64,000 bases of DNA. It comes from Maea johnstoni. Lineage: Eukaryota > Annelida > Polychaeta > Spionida > Magelonidae. The notes under the pieces were generated by a model. It ran no database searches and was not told the DNA's origin. It worked only from the letters and a program-made list of their open reading frames with translations. Where the stretch lies: NCBI GenBank assembly GCA_963942565.1, contig OZ012687.1:1014055-1078054 (forward strand), read 5' to 3'. Below, in pieces: positions 24,664 to 36,936 of this stretch; position 1 is the stretch's first letter; every line of letters starts with the position of its first letter. A program made the translations under genes and the position numbers.

Positions 24664-24761
24664 CCCAGCGGGCACTGTACGTACAATGTACGTACATTGT
24701 ACGTACCGTTGGTACAATGTACGTACAATGTACGTACATTGTACGTACAGTGCCCGCTGGG
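24664..24761. mobile_element. 98-bp palindromic MITE built of GTACGTACATT words
   Basis: The ends CCCAGCGGGCACTGTACG and its complement enclose an almost perfect hairpin made of repeated GTACGTACA blocks. TT flanks both sides. The opposite DIRS arm (22,160-22,190) has the uninterrupted site, so the MITE entered one arm after the arms formed. Confidence 0.85.
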
Positions 24762-26230
24762 TTGGTGAGAGTCCTGTTTGAGCCATTGCACATGGCACCT
24801 GTGCAAGTCTGTGGCAGTAAAGACAGCTGTCTTATTGAAACTAGCTTTGGCTAGGCAATTGGACTGAGTTCATTCCTGCAGGATAGACTCAGGTGATTTG
24901 TGGTGGGAAAATGGAGGAGTTCTTCTCCCATCCCTTCTATTGGATAAGAACCAATTGGCTTTTTTCACATCTAGCTGAGTGAACCTACCCAGCTTTAAAG
25001 AGTTTTCGCTGGACAACAGGTTGCATGGCCCGGTAAGGGCTCTAAAATGGTACATAGTATTGTCTAAACCCGTGAAGAGGGAGGGGGTGAGAAGGCCCTC
25101 TTCTTTATCTCAAGGGAGCCTTATTTCAAGGCAACCAAGAGCACAGTGTCTGGTTGGGTGAAGGAGGCCATCTGTGGGGCATACTCACAATTAACAGGCA
25201 AGCAGGGACAGCAGATAGGCAAACGAACCATGATATCCGCGGAGTTTCGACCACATTGGCAAGTCTGGCCAGCGTGCCATTCAAAGAAATTATGGATGCT
25301 GCGGTGAGGAGTCATCCACAAACCTTTGCTCAGTTCTACCTGAATAATCTCCCTGCCACGAAGGGAGGATTTATTAGAGCAGTGTTGGTGACAGCTGGCA
25401 CAGCATCTAAAATACAGTTCCACAGCCTTTGATATGACGGTGGTACTCTGCTTAATCTTCTGGGCAACCATCATTCATTCCATATACCTAAGATTCATAT
25501 CTGGTCCATCTATGCAACATTTCCTATTCAATTTCTGGAGTTCTGACTTTTGGAAATATTTTTTTTATTTTTTAGCTATTTTAGGCGCATTTTTCTAATT
25601 AGGGGTAGGTGTAAAGACTCATCCACAGAGAAGGCCACATGACTCCCAGAAATTTCTTGGTGGTATCATTTTAATCAGAACAGACAGGGGAACAGTTTGA
25701 TATATGATACAAGATCCTGGTTCCCTATTTTAGTAACAAAAAAATTCAAAATAGTGAAGCGATTCTAAAGAAACTGTAAAAAAGCGGCGTTTTTCCATCA
25801 AAAACGCTGATTTTCTCCAAAATTATCGCACCTAATCCAAATGTCTCTTTTCAACAATTCTACCAGTGGTATTTAGAATTGGCATACACAATTTAATGTA
25901 GTTAGGGCTCTTATAATTGATTCTGTGAGAGATTTAGTATTTTGTGATTTTTCACAGTCCGAGGCTGAGGTAGCGGACTTTGACCAGGCCTACTGACCAC
26001 ACCCACCACTGGTCAGATCTTAGACAACCTGATTCTGGCAGCTCAGGCACCAAGGTTTCTAAAAATATAGGTCCTGAAAATTCCCTAAGGGGGGGGGGGG
26101 GGGGGGGGGAGGGTTCACCCCAGTAGCCCACGGTCTATTCCGTGGACCTCAGTCACGGTAGATCGGCGAGTTCCAGCTTTAGTTTCCCCCTTTAGCAATA
26201 GATGTCGCCATCTATCGTAATCTATTGCTT

Positions 26231-29200
26231 ACCTTACCTTACCACTTGTAAATCCACGCTATTCTTTAGCGTAACCGCCAACAGGCGTAGTGTTGATGGT
26301 CTGTGTTCTTGTGTTCATACTTCTGTATAGCGCACTTCGTTTGGCATGTATGGCATAACATAGTTTTCGAGTTATTGGCTCTATGGATGTAACGGCATTA
26401 GAGTTGTTCTGTAGGTGCACCGAGCAGTCCAGTATGTATTGGATCATCATTCCATGATTATTTTCCAGCTCCTCGGTGCTGATGCCAGTGTACATGTTAA
26501 TAACTGTTTTCAGCTGTTTCATGTACCCTTGTCTTGCTTCCTCTAATGCTGGGCACTCTAATAAGAAGTGTTTAATGTCTTCCTCGGCCTGCTTGCATAA
26601 CAAGCATGTGGGATCTTCCTTTCTATATTTTGTTAAGTCCGTTGAGCGTATATCTGCCTACAAGCAATCTTGTCTTTACTTGGGCTCGTTTGATGTCAAA
26701 GTCATTATTCTGGGCTGTATTCCAAACTGGGTGGATTTTGTCTGGGTGGTGGGTCTTGTTCAGGTATTTGAGAGTTGACTTTGTTTCGGCTTCTTTCACT
26801 ATTTTGTTTGACCAGTAAGCTGTTATGGCACTCTTTACCATTCTTTTCCATCTCTCCTTTTCTGGGGGATTCTGCAGGAGTGTGAATACACTTGGCAAGT
26901 CATATTTCCATAGTAATCTTCTTACTTTTTGCGTCCAGCTTGCCGAATCAATGTCTTTGATAACTAGTTGTCTCTGTATTACTTCTTTTTCCCTCGAGTT
27001 GTCTAGATGTAGGATTCTTATAAAAAGACCCAGTATGTGAGAGTCTAGAACAGCTTGTGGTAGAGTTCCCAGAAGAATATTGCTGGCGCAGTTGGCAGTT
27101 TCTTTCGGTAATGCCTGTAACCTTCTATAGGTGTCTCTCATGAAGCCATCAAGCCTGTCTCCCCTTCTGTAAGGTCCAAGGTCTCTAGGCTATGTACTAA
27201 GGTTGGTATTACATACAGGTATAGTAATTTCCGTGAGGTTCTCGGGTGCAGTATGTTGGTTGTTGTCATTCCCGCTCCCATCAGGGCATACGATGCTCTT
27301 CTTGCGGATTTCTGTCGTTCTTCAATGGTTTTGTGAGCTTTGCCATCTGACGTGCGTTGGGTACCGAGATGAGTCTCCTTATACGAGTTTTCAATTGGCA
27401 CTCCATTCATGTCGATGGGAATTTCTGTTTTGTTTTTCCTGTTGGAGCTAAAAGTAATGGTTTTTGATTTCTTGGTGCTGTATAGGTAGCGCTCTTGTGT
27501 GGATTCGTCCCAGGATATGTACGCCATGGTTTGGAGGTCGGTAATGTTTTCTGCCAGTAATGCAATATCATCAGCACATGTTGGGGCTCCAATATAGGTG
27601 GATCCGATGTGCATGCCGATCTTGGATTGGTCGAATTTATTTAGGAGTCTGTTTCCTCTGGCTCTGAACAGGTCGGGTGAGACGTAATCCCCTTGTCTCA
27701 TCCCCAGCCCTTCTTCGAATGGTTCTGTTATGGTACCCTTCCATTTTAAGGTAGAGGTGATTCCTTCATACGCGCTATTCAGAAGCATCCACATGTCTCC
27801 TTGGATGTTGAGGTCACTCCTACTTTCCATCAACACAATGGCTGCGGAAAAAGTAAGATTGATTACATCTTCTTAAATCATCATGCGAGACAGTTATCTC
27901 CTAAGGTGGAATACAGAACCCTGGGTAATCATCATCTAAATACCTCTTCACATATTCCTCTCCTATTAAGGATGTACCTTCCTGAACAATCTATTGACAA
28001 TGAAAAAACAAAACGTGTCTATACTCAAAGACCAATGTGGGGAAAGTGTGATAGGACTCTTTATAGTGACACCCTGGAGAGAAATCTCAAGAAACATCTT
28101 CCTACATCAAATCCAGAGTGTGATGTTTCACACTTCATAGACTCTCTACATGAAGCTGAGACAGCAGCAGTTCCTCGGCGCAGTGTTAAACCTAAAAAAG
28201 CGCCCTGGAATGAGGCCATTGCGACTGCTAAAAAGAACTCCAAGATTGCTCATTCCCAGTGGAAAAAAGCTGGCTCTCCTGGACTCTCTCACCCTCTTTC
28301 AGCTACTCGTGCCACAGCTAAAAAGCTACTGCGCAGGGCACAACGCCGGCAAGCAGCACGTGAACGGCACAGAAACCTGATAAAACTCCAAAATGCTAAA
28401 GAAGAGGATTCTAAGTTATTCTATTCCATCATAAGAAAGCAAAGAAACACAAAACCCAAAAACACTACAGAATTGGTACACGGAAATCATCTATACACAG
28501 GTGATCTGAGTGAACCATGGGACAATCACTTTGGCCAGCTAGCCACCCCCACTGTATTGGAAAACTTCACTATAGAACGTCAGCAGATTGCGAAAGACAA
28601 TGTCCATCTCATCCAAAACATCTATAAAGGGGCCACCCTGCCAGTAGATATCACTGTCTACGAAGTTAGTGAAGTTATTAAATCACTCAAAAATGGAAAA
28701 GCCACAGATACATATGGTCTGGCAGCTGAACATTTAAAGCAATCGCCATATGTAGTAGCAGAATATCTTACGCCCATTATAAACAATATTCTGAACTCTG
28801 GATCAGTTCCTGAAAGTCTTAAGGAGGGTCTCTTACATCCAATACATAAAAAAGGAAAAGACAAGAGATACCCTGGAAACTATCGTGGAATTACAATAAC
28901 TCCGATTATTATGAAAGTACTCGACCGCATAGCCCTACAACATCAAAAGTGTGCTACTGACTCTGTGATACATCCAATGCAGTATGGTTTCACCAGTGGA
29001 AGATCAGGAACCCATGCAGCCTTTATATTGAGCGAAAGTATTCTTGAAGCCAAGGAGTGTGGTCAGGTGCTACTTGTTGCAACCCTAGACGTGCAAAAAG
29101 CATTTGACACGGTGCAGCATGCAAGTCTGTTAGATAAACTCCAGGAGTATGGTATTCGAGGTCCGTTTTGGAATTTTAAACACTCTTCTTATGATGGACT

Positions 29201-32200
29201 AAAATCCAGGGTCACATGGAATGGTCAACGCTCTCTAAATGTAATTGTACAAAAACAAGGAAATGGACAGGGAAAGGACTGTAGTCCCTGGGACTGACTA
29301 CCTTGCGCACCTTGTCAAACTTTTACGATTTACCTATGAGTCAGGTCTGGGCTTCCACATAGGGAGTATAAGTGTATCTACTCCCACGTGTGCAGATGAC
29401 ATGCTGGCTCTTTCATCTTCATACTGTGATCTTCACGCAATCCTCAGTATCATTACATCCTATGCCAACTCAGAACACTGTTATTCATCCGGACAAATCT
29501 AGTATTGTCCCGTTCCATCTAAAATCAAAATCAGAAAAGTCATATCTGGTGAAATCTACTCCTTTTGAAATCAACAAAAGACCACTCCCCATTGTGGATG
29601 AACTTATTCACTTGGGTAACCGTACAAACAATCATGTGCCTGAGTCTACTGTAGAAGACCGTCTGGCTACTGGCAGGAGAACTCTTTACGGACTGATGGG
29701 CACCGGTTTTCAAGGCTGTGTAGGACTAAATGTGGAAACTTCTCTTCACCTTCTGGACACCTTTGTCATTCCAAGAGTGCTTTACTGTCTGGAAATAAGT
29801 GTCCTCAGCAAAAAAGCACTGTGTGATTTGGAACTTTTTCACAGAAAGGCTCTCCACTCACTTCTGGGATTACCAGAAAGAACTCCAAATTCGGCACTAT
29901 ACATTCTTACTGGCACAATACCTTTGACCTATCGGATTCATATTAAGACATTGAAATTCTTACTGTCACTTCTCTCTGTGGAACATACCAGGGACATCAT
30001 TATGAGACAGTATGTGATCAAAAAGGATTCATCAAAATCCTGGGTAGTCTACGTCCAAAAACTTCTCCAGAAGTACCATCTTCCCTCACTGTCCCATGTA
30101 TTTGAAAACTGTCCAACAAAGGCAGAATGGAAAATAAAAGTGCACAAGGCTGTGTTGGCACAGGCAGAAAGAGATATTCAAGAGGAAGCCAGTACAAAAA
30201 GTACATTGAACTCACTTAACACTGGCTTCTCATACCGAAATGTACATGAGTGCCTCGCTATGGTGGAAAACCCAAATCAGATCACGCGTAGCAATATCAA
30301 ATGTCGGCTTCTAGTGGATGTATACCCTATACAGACAGTCATGCTCAGAACGAGGCAAACAAAGTCGGATATATGCACTCTCTGTAATATGAAACAAGCT
30401 GAGGACAGGGTTCATTTTATCCTTGTATGTCCTGCTCTACAAACTGTGCGCGACAAATACTTGTGCCGATTGCAAGAGGTTGTACCTGAACTGAAATATC
30501 TATGTGTGACAAAACGTGAAATAGCTGTTCAAACTCTGCTAGACTCCTCACATCCTGTGGTTGCGGACTATATTGTGTTTGAACCACATGCCAACAGGAA
30601 AGTACAGAGTATATTAAGAGACTTTCTCTATGCGCTACATCATGAACGGTCAAGAAAGATAAACTCTGCTCGATCATAAACACACACACAAAAGTATATG
30701 CATGTATATATGTATTGGTGGTATCCCATTGTTATATATTGACTCTATCCTGTATTAATACAGCTCCTATGAAGGAGGAACATATCACTATCAAGTATCA
30801 AGTATGTATGCTGTTCAGCATTCCGTTGTGATAAACAAGATCAAATGCCTTCGAGGCATCTAGGAATAAGGCATATAATGGCTTCCCCTGGTCCCTTTTC
30901 TCGGCTATGGCTTCTGATACCAGTAGTGCGGTGTTTGTTGCGGATGATCCTGGGGTAAACCCTCGTTGTAGGTTGTTCATCTGGGGTTCGATAATGGCTC
31001 TTATTGGCTGGAGGAGGATTTTTTCAAGGATTTTCTTGATGACAGAGGTTATAGTTATACGTCTATAGTTATCTGCGTCTCGTGGAGAATTCTTTTTCTT
31101 GAATATGGGTGTGATGCATCCCAACTTTAGAGAGTTTGGTATGTTCTGTTGCTCAGTTATTCTGTTGTAAATAAGAGCCAGGATGTCTGCAACTCTAGGA
31201 CTTGCATGTACTATGTGTTCAATCATTATTCCTTTCGGGTCTGGTGCTTTTCCTTTGCTAATTTGTCGGGTAGTTTCATGGATGAGTTGCGGGGTGATCC
31301 TTGGTATAATTCTGACTGGATTTGGTTTGTAGTTGGCTTTCAGCATCTCGTTTTTGTTGTCTATCTTTTGTTTCATTTCTTTGTCGTAATGGGGGAGATC
31401 CTTTGGTGTTGCTAAGGATTTGAAGTAGTCTCTAAGGGCTGTGGGTACATCATTCCCGCAGATGACCTTCCCATCAACGATCATCTCATCCGGGAGGTCC
31501 AATCGTGCGCTTCTCTGTCTTTGTACTAATTTGTAGAAAAGTCTGCTGTCTCCTTCCTGGGCATCCATAATTTCTTTTTGTTTCCCAATTCTGTGCTTGG
31601 CCACCAGTCTTCGCTGTTCTCTACGGAATAACTTTTTCAGGTGGCATAGGTTCCTAAATGTCGTGCTGTTAAGGCCTTTAAGTTTTCCCTCTTGTTTCCA
31701 TTTCCAGAAGTATCGTTTTTCCTCCCTTGATATTGAAGATAGAGTAGGAGACCAAGGTTTGTTCCTTTTCTGGTTCCTTTTTCTAAATGTTGGTATGGAT
31801 TCCCCGGCTGCCTGTTTAAGTATGGTTTCTACTCTTTCTATTATCTCCTCCAGTCCCATGTTGTTCGCCTCTTCCATTAGTTGTTCTAAGTTATGGTGTG
31901 TTATGTCCTGGTATTTCTCGAGGTCTGCCTTTTCCCATTTAGGTCTCACATAAGTCTCTTCCTGGGTGTCGGCTTTTACTGTTTCATGTGCTGTATCTAT
32001 TCTAAATCTCCCTCTTACCGGGTCATGGGATGAGACATTGTTAGGTTCCCTTTCTAGTACTCCATATTCATCACAGGACGCAGCGATTTGTGGTGTACAT
32101 AGGATGTAATCAATCTGGGATTGGGATGTCCTATTGAAGTGGTGGAAAGTGGGTTGGTTCGATGTTCCATAGGTACGATAGATATCTCTTTCACTAGATT

Positions 32201-34167
32201 TTGGAGCATCCTGTCATGTCTGTTGGCGTTTCTGACGAGAGAGCCGTTTAAGTCTCCGGTCCACATCAGGTGGTGGTCTTGGTATTTTTGGATGATTTCG
32301 TGGATTTCATCTAGCTGTGCTTGATATCTGCTCAGGTGATCAGAAGATCCATTGGCAGGCAGATAGGTGTTGACAATGAGACAAGGAGGTTGGTCTTTCA
32401 GTGTTAGCCGGATAGCGATGGTTCTTCCATTTCCTTCTTCTACTGGCTCTACAATGTTGTCTATTTCTTTCTTCTATATTATTGCTACTACGCTCTGACT
32501 TCTTGGGGTTTCGAGGTTGTAATCTTCAATTTGGAGATCATGAAATTTTGCTACTAAGTTGTGCTTTGTGAATAGGGATTTCAGGTAGTCTTCCTCGTAA
32601 CCGTACATCCAGTGTTCTTGGATAGCCAGGATTGTAGATTTTTCTGCGAGGGCTTGCACATATGGTAGGTTTTGCATTAAGCCTTCTACGTTGAATGTGG
32701 TTACTACTAGGTTCCTTTCTTGGTTCCCCGACCCTGTCCTAAAAAAGACTGTGTTGTCTTTGGGTGTTTCTGTTGGTTGGTTCCTTCAGTTTCTGTAGTG
32801 GCGCTTGAAAAATATTGGCTGTACTGTGGAGGTATCTAGTTCTTATCGGTGTCAATAAGGTCTCGAGGTTATTGGCAAGTTTCCAGGGAGGTATTGTGTG
32901 ATCAGATTCGTGCACAGTTATCCCGTGGGCTACACAGTCGTCTTCTTTTTGCTTGAGTGTTCCTACCTCCAGTGCGACCGGTGGTCTGTACCTGGCGGGA
33001 GGGGATATGGGTTTTGGTTGTACCCCTCTATCGTGATCAATTTCTTGTATCATTGGGGTTCCAGTTTGCATGTTGTTTACTTCGATATCGACATTCGTGA
33101 GGTTAGGTTCTTGTGGGTTAGCCGCTAGATGTACTCTATCGTCTTCTTTTGTGGCGTGTTGCTTGGAGTTGATCTCCCGTCTGTTATATTGGCTATCAGT
33201 TGGGTTTTCACAGTTCTCTTCTGGGTTTTGGTATTCGGTACCTCCAATTTCTGGATGTGGAAACTGGTGATTGTACTCGAATGTGATCCATCCATTTTTT
33301 CTCTTTCTCCATCTCCTCCTTGGGTTTCGTTTATGGTTATACTCAGCTCTTGTGCTATGGTTGGTTATTTCCTGGCCTGGTGCACAAGTGAGTAGCTGGG
33401 TTATTCATTCCATCGCATCATCGTGATGGTCCAGTCTTCTGTACAGGTTATAGAATTTCTGCTCTTGTTCCAGCCGTTATTTCAGCATCTGGTTTTCTAT
33501 CAGTATCGAGATATTGGATTGGTTGGTGCTAATGTTGTTCTGGTTGATGGGCATCTCAGGTGGTTGGTACCGGTGGCTGTTGTTGGCTGAGAGCTTCAGC
33601 ATCAAGAAACGGTTTTCCTCCTTTTCTATCTTTATTTCATTTTCCAGGCGGATAATTAGTGCTTGACTTGCTGCTTATTTATGAGTTATTTCAGCTACTT
33701 CCTTTTCCCTTTCCTTAAGTTGTTTTTCTCTGATCTGTATGTTCTTTTCTTTGGTTTTCAGGGCTTTTTCTTTCTCCACACTGATAGCTTCCTTCTCCAG
33801 CAGCCTTATCTCGGCACTAGTATTCTCTTCTCTCTCTCTCTCCATGTCTTGTATTTCTATAGCAGGTCTTTCTTCCCATTTCTTGAGTGTACAGGATTGT
33901 TTCTGTCTCTCTCTGCAATTCGCTTTTTGTTCTTGTGGCTTTCTCTTTGGGTTAGTTATCTGAGGTAGTTCTTCTCTTTAGGTTAGTGTCAAGTCTCGCT
34001 GATCCTGTGGACCGTGCCTTAGGTCGGTAGGGCGAGGCACTCTTGGTGAAGTTAGGGTGTCTCTGATGGATCTGTATGGTGATAAGGCCAATAGAGATGA
34101 ACGTTTCTACTACATTTCCTCCTTTATCAGTTTTTTCTGTTAATTGGGTATTGTCTTTATATTTGGT
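26231..34167 (-). mobile_element. LINE (non-LTR retrotransposon) with ORF1 and APE-RT ORF2
   Basis: About 4.95 kb of element, once the inner insertion is removed, lies on the minus strand. In 5'-3' order: a highly charged coiled-coil ORF1-like region (about 33,960-33,100); an APE endonuclease with NVEGLMQN, AIQEHW and WTGDLNG (about 32,710-32,050); a reverse transcriptase with a YRRITIT-like motif and FLDASKAFD (31,949-30,818) continuing at 27,830 through APTCADDIALLA; and a C-terminal CLLC...HFLLEC zinc-knuckle-like region (about 26,600). An in-frame stop falls near 32,474 in the endonuclease. The 3' end carries (GGTAA)n. CTT flanks both ends, and the left duplicate has the empty site near 17,800. 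The element is dead because of the second LINE in its RT. The clade is not assigned. Confidence 0.88.
27833..30814 (+). mobile_element. 5'-truncated LINE nested in the reverse transcriptase of another LINE
   Basis: It begins inside an APE endonuclease C-terminus (SKIDYIFLNHHARQLS, then HIPLLL) and continues through an RT with NYRGITITP and LDVQKAFDTV (29,080-29,115). The long frame closes at 29,297; a frame change near 29,290 separates it from the TPTCADDMLALS block and the long C-terminal frame to 30,679, which has a CTLC...HFILVC knuckle. The 3' end is followed by ATCAAGT repeats. TCA flanks both ends (27,830-27,832 and 30,815-30,817). It is related to its host LINE (same CADD variant of the YxDD box, same C-terminal knuckle) but clearly diverged. 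Confidence 0.88.
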
Positions 34168-35731
34168 CTTTACTATCAGCGCGACATTTACATTTCTGTG
34201 TGGAGTCACCCATGTAAATAGAGGGTTTACTTTCTCATATGGACCCTCATTATGGAATAAATGTGTAGAACAGTAAGAACACCAATAGCTGAAATGCAAA
34301 AAAACATGCATTTTTTGTTGACTCTTAATTGTGATGTTAAAGTTAGTCTTTTTTCTGATTTTGACAAGTGCTATACAATCCCCATAATATACATGTATGT
34401 ATATTTATTGACTATGCCAATGCATTAACGATACAGCACATCAAAAATAATATAGGGAGGCTACTATCATAGTGTGTTTATTTAATCATTTGAATTTATT
34501 TTTCGAAAAGCATTCACTTAAAGAAGCGAGTTCCATATAAACAAAAAATTTGGCCCACATGAAATTAAATGATGATGCTCCCCCTCCCATTTTTCTACAT
34601 GTTGACATATTGATGATGATGATGATAATAATAAAAATATGAATGGTTTTCATATTTTCTGGTTTGAATTTGAGTTTTAATGAAATATGGTCCCTATACC
34701 AGACATTTAGATGAACAATATAAGAGGTGACAGCAAGAGAAACACTGAAGCAGGTCCATCTGTTATAGCAATCAAACATTTTACTCTTTGAGAAACACAA
34801 ACTGGTGTGCTCTGTTGAAGCACCCTCATTCAGGACTTTCACAAGTGTCAGGCAGATCAGATTAAGGGGCAGAAGATATATCATAAACCCGTGTGAAACA
34901 ATATCAAGTCAGCTTTATTAAAAAATCAGGATGTTACAACTGAATATACCATTCCAAAACATATGGATAAAGACTGGTAATGAACTGATATAACTTTTAT
35001 TTCCCCAAATATAGTCTCTCTCTCAGACAAAACAAACATTTACAACCTCTCCTACAAAGATTGAAAGATAAAGAACTTGGTCATGGTTACTACCATCAAA
35101 ATAGAAAATGAAAAGAATAAATAATAATCTGAATTACCATACCATACCCTACATAACAGCATCAGTACTAGATACAATATACATATATACAGTACTTAAT
35201 ACAATAATTTAAGCAGTTTGGGGATATGGCCTAGCCCCCTGCCCATGTATGTGGTATGGGCTATTCATCTTAAACATGTTAGGCTTGAGAAACAGAACAA
35301 GATATTCTGACCCTGCACAAACTATTTCACAAGCAACTGGTCCCATTGTTTGTTGATTCAAAGATTATGTTTTCACCCTGGATACTTAAGTATACTCCCT
35401 TATATATCTGTACATTTGTTTATACATACTGCTTTTCAAGATATACATAAAACATTTTCATGCACATTCATTTTATAACATACCACTAACATATAGCCAG
35501 TTCTTTCAGAAAGCACTTCCTTTTGCAAAGTAAACAAACTAACCTTCATACGCCCTGTAAAGCTCTGTAACAAGGATATGAAAATGCTAGACTTTACCAC
35601 AGGCTCTAATGTAAGGCTGTTTTAGAGGCTTATGCTACTAAAACTTAGGTTCCCTAATATTTTGTCGTTTGGGGGCCAAAAGATTATTATATATGGTCTT
35701 GACATTTGACAAGAAACATAACCCTAAGCTG

Positions 35732-36054
35732 GGCTCGACGCTAAGGGTAAACCTATGGCCCCAGGCCAGTAAAAAATTCCAAAAACAGCTTCGGGCCAGT
35801 AAAAAAAGACCTCAACTGGTCCTACAGGGCCAGTAAACATTTGGAGGCATTCTTGTTAAAAAGTTTCCCCCTGAGAATGTCCCCAATTGTTTTTGAAATA
35901 AATGAAGATAAATATTTTGGTGAATCTTATACAATGTTCTTTCTTGTTATGTTAAAGAAAAAATGTAGGACCAGTAAACCTTTTGCAGGACCAGTAGATG
36001 CTAGGTGTTACTGGTCCTACAGGGCCAGTATCATTTTGAGTTAGCGTCGAGGCC
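35732..36054. mobile_element. MITE with GGCYTCGACGCTAA ends and iterated GGCCAGTA motifs
   Basis: The left end GGCTCGACGCTAAGGG is mirrored by TTAGCGTCGAGGCC on the right. GRCCAGTA occurs six times in direct orientation, clustered near both ends, and the complement ACTGGTCCTAC twice. The interior is AT-rich. It is present only in the right-hand duplicate. The architecture is like the ACTTGCCCG-motif elements but the sequence is unrelated. Confidence 0.75.
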
Positions 36055-36394
36055 TGCTAAGGTTTATTTTATTTCTATTTTTTTTTCCATGAAGTGCAAT
36101 GAGCTTAAATATTTTTCAGCCAATAACAAGAAAATCAAATACATAAATAATATACATCTGCGCCCATAGATATATCTTTGGGCCTCTAATTTCCACAGGT
36201 TATGCATCACCTGGCCACTATAAAAACTTAAAGTCAGCCCCTGTCTGGAGATGTTTATTATTTAACCCATTTATACCCAGGGTTCCCCTTGAAAGGTATC
36301 ATCTGAATCTCTCATACTTTTGAGAATAACCTTACAGTGAAATATGGACCCACACATTTATTTGAGGAAAATGTTAAAAATATGCAGCCCTTGT

Positions 36395-36720
36395 TCAGGG
36401 TGTAAAGGTAAAGGTATTCGGTTTATAGTCTTGTATCCACCGAAGCGCTCACACGACCTTCCGCCCCTAGCAGGCCTGTACAATCGGAAACCATGTCTAT
36501 CCCCCGGGGGATATTCCAGAGCAGCTGGCAGCATATAGCGCACAAGCTCTAAGCACTGCCTTATTAATGCTAGGTAACCATTTAGCAGCTGGGTAGACTG
36601 GGGCAATATGGAATAAACTGTCTTGCCCAAGAACAGGCCAAAGTGCCCCGGCCGGGAATTGAACCAGTGACCTACTGATTACTAGTCCAACAAATAACCA
36701 ACTGAGCTTAAGTGAAGGTC
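36395..36720 (-). mobile_element. tRNA-derived SINE, family B
   Basis: The minus strand starts with a tRNA-like head: AGCTCAGTTGG (A box), AGTAGGTCACTGGTTCAATT (B box) and GGCCGGGGCAC. The body GGGCAAGACAGTTTATTCC and CCCCAGTCTACCCAGCTGC follows, and the element ends in ACCTTT repeats near 36,400. The body resembles a widespread invertebrate SINE core. The long tail shows it is not a functional tRNA gene. Confidence 0.75.
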
Positions 36721-36936
36721 ACCTTGCTTTCAGCAGCGATACCATTAATATCATAAGTCTGGCTTGCCTCAGGGCACTAACACTTTGAGACTCCACTTAC
36801 TGCTGTATCTCATTGGTTGGAAGATGGAACTGGTCCTCTTCAGAGCACCAGCAGTGAGCAGGCACTGTGATCAGCCAACTGCTATCTTTTACGCTCATGA
36901 TTTTGCAAAATAAAATTTGGTATATACTCCAAAGTG

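Larger units (their letters stand above)
20827..26137. mobile_element. DIRS-type retrotransposon fossil, palindromic unit
   Basis: A 5.3-kb unit with two long inverted arms (about 20,827-22,400 and 24,400-26,137). The ends are inverted TAGACCGTGGGCTACTGG, with TTC flanking both sides. The left-hand duplicate has one uninterrupted TTC at this point. Recognisable parts are an RNase H region on the minus strand (22,975-23,316, with DNSTTVAYINKEGGT and the ADALSR end) and the C-terminal part of a tyrosine recombinase in both arms (about 21,520-21,792 minus; 25,154-25,432 plus). Tyrosine recombinase plus this RNase H type indicates DIRS rather than a classic LTR element. It is broken, with several breaks and no complete reverse transcriptase. 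A SINE and a MITE sit inside it. High similarity of the arms and the empty site suggest a fairly young insertion. Confidence 0.8.
19416..36806. repeat. Long duplicate, right copy (starts at gap, insertion-laden)
   Basis: The same order of segments as 16,676-19,215, expanded by a 145-bp MITE, the DIRS unit at 20,827-26,137, the LINE pair at 26,231-34,167 and about 1.3 kb at 35,406-36,705. That last stretch holds a MITE and a SINE. It is either the second haplotype or a genuine tandem duplicate. Confidence 0.88.

Noticed and set aside
24405-24806. 133-residue minus-strand frame with repeated VRTMYVHCTY
   Set aside because: The repeat peptide comes from the palindromic MITE, and the rest is non-coding DIRS arm sequence in that frame.
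27801-29297. A 498-residue frame as a host gene
   Set aside because: It has LINE endonuclease and reverse-transcriptase motifs and lies inside another LINE.
33663-33968. Hydrophobic plus-strand frame resembling a membrane protein
   Set aside because: It is the reverse complement of the Lys/Glu-rich coiled-coil region of the minus-strand LINE.
36640-36720. Possible tRNA gene on the minus strand
   Set aside because: A and B boxes are present, but no good cloverleaf with paired acceptor stem was found, and a SINE body with an ACCTTT-repeat tail follows directly.
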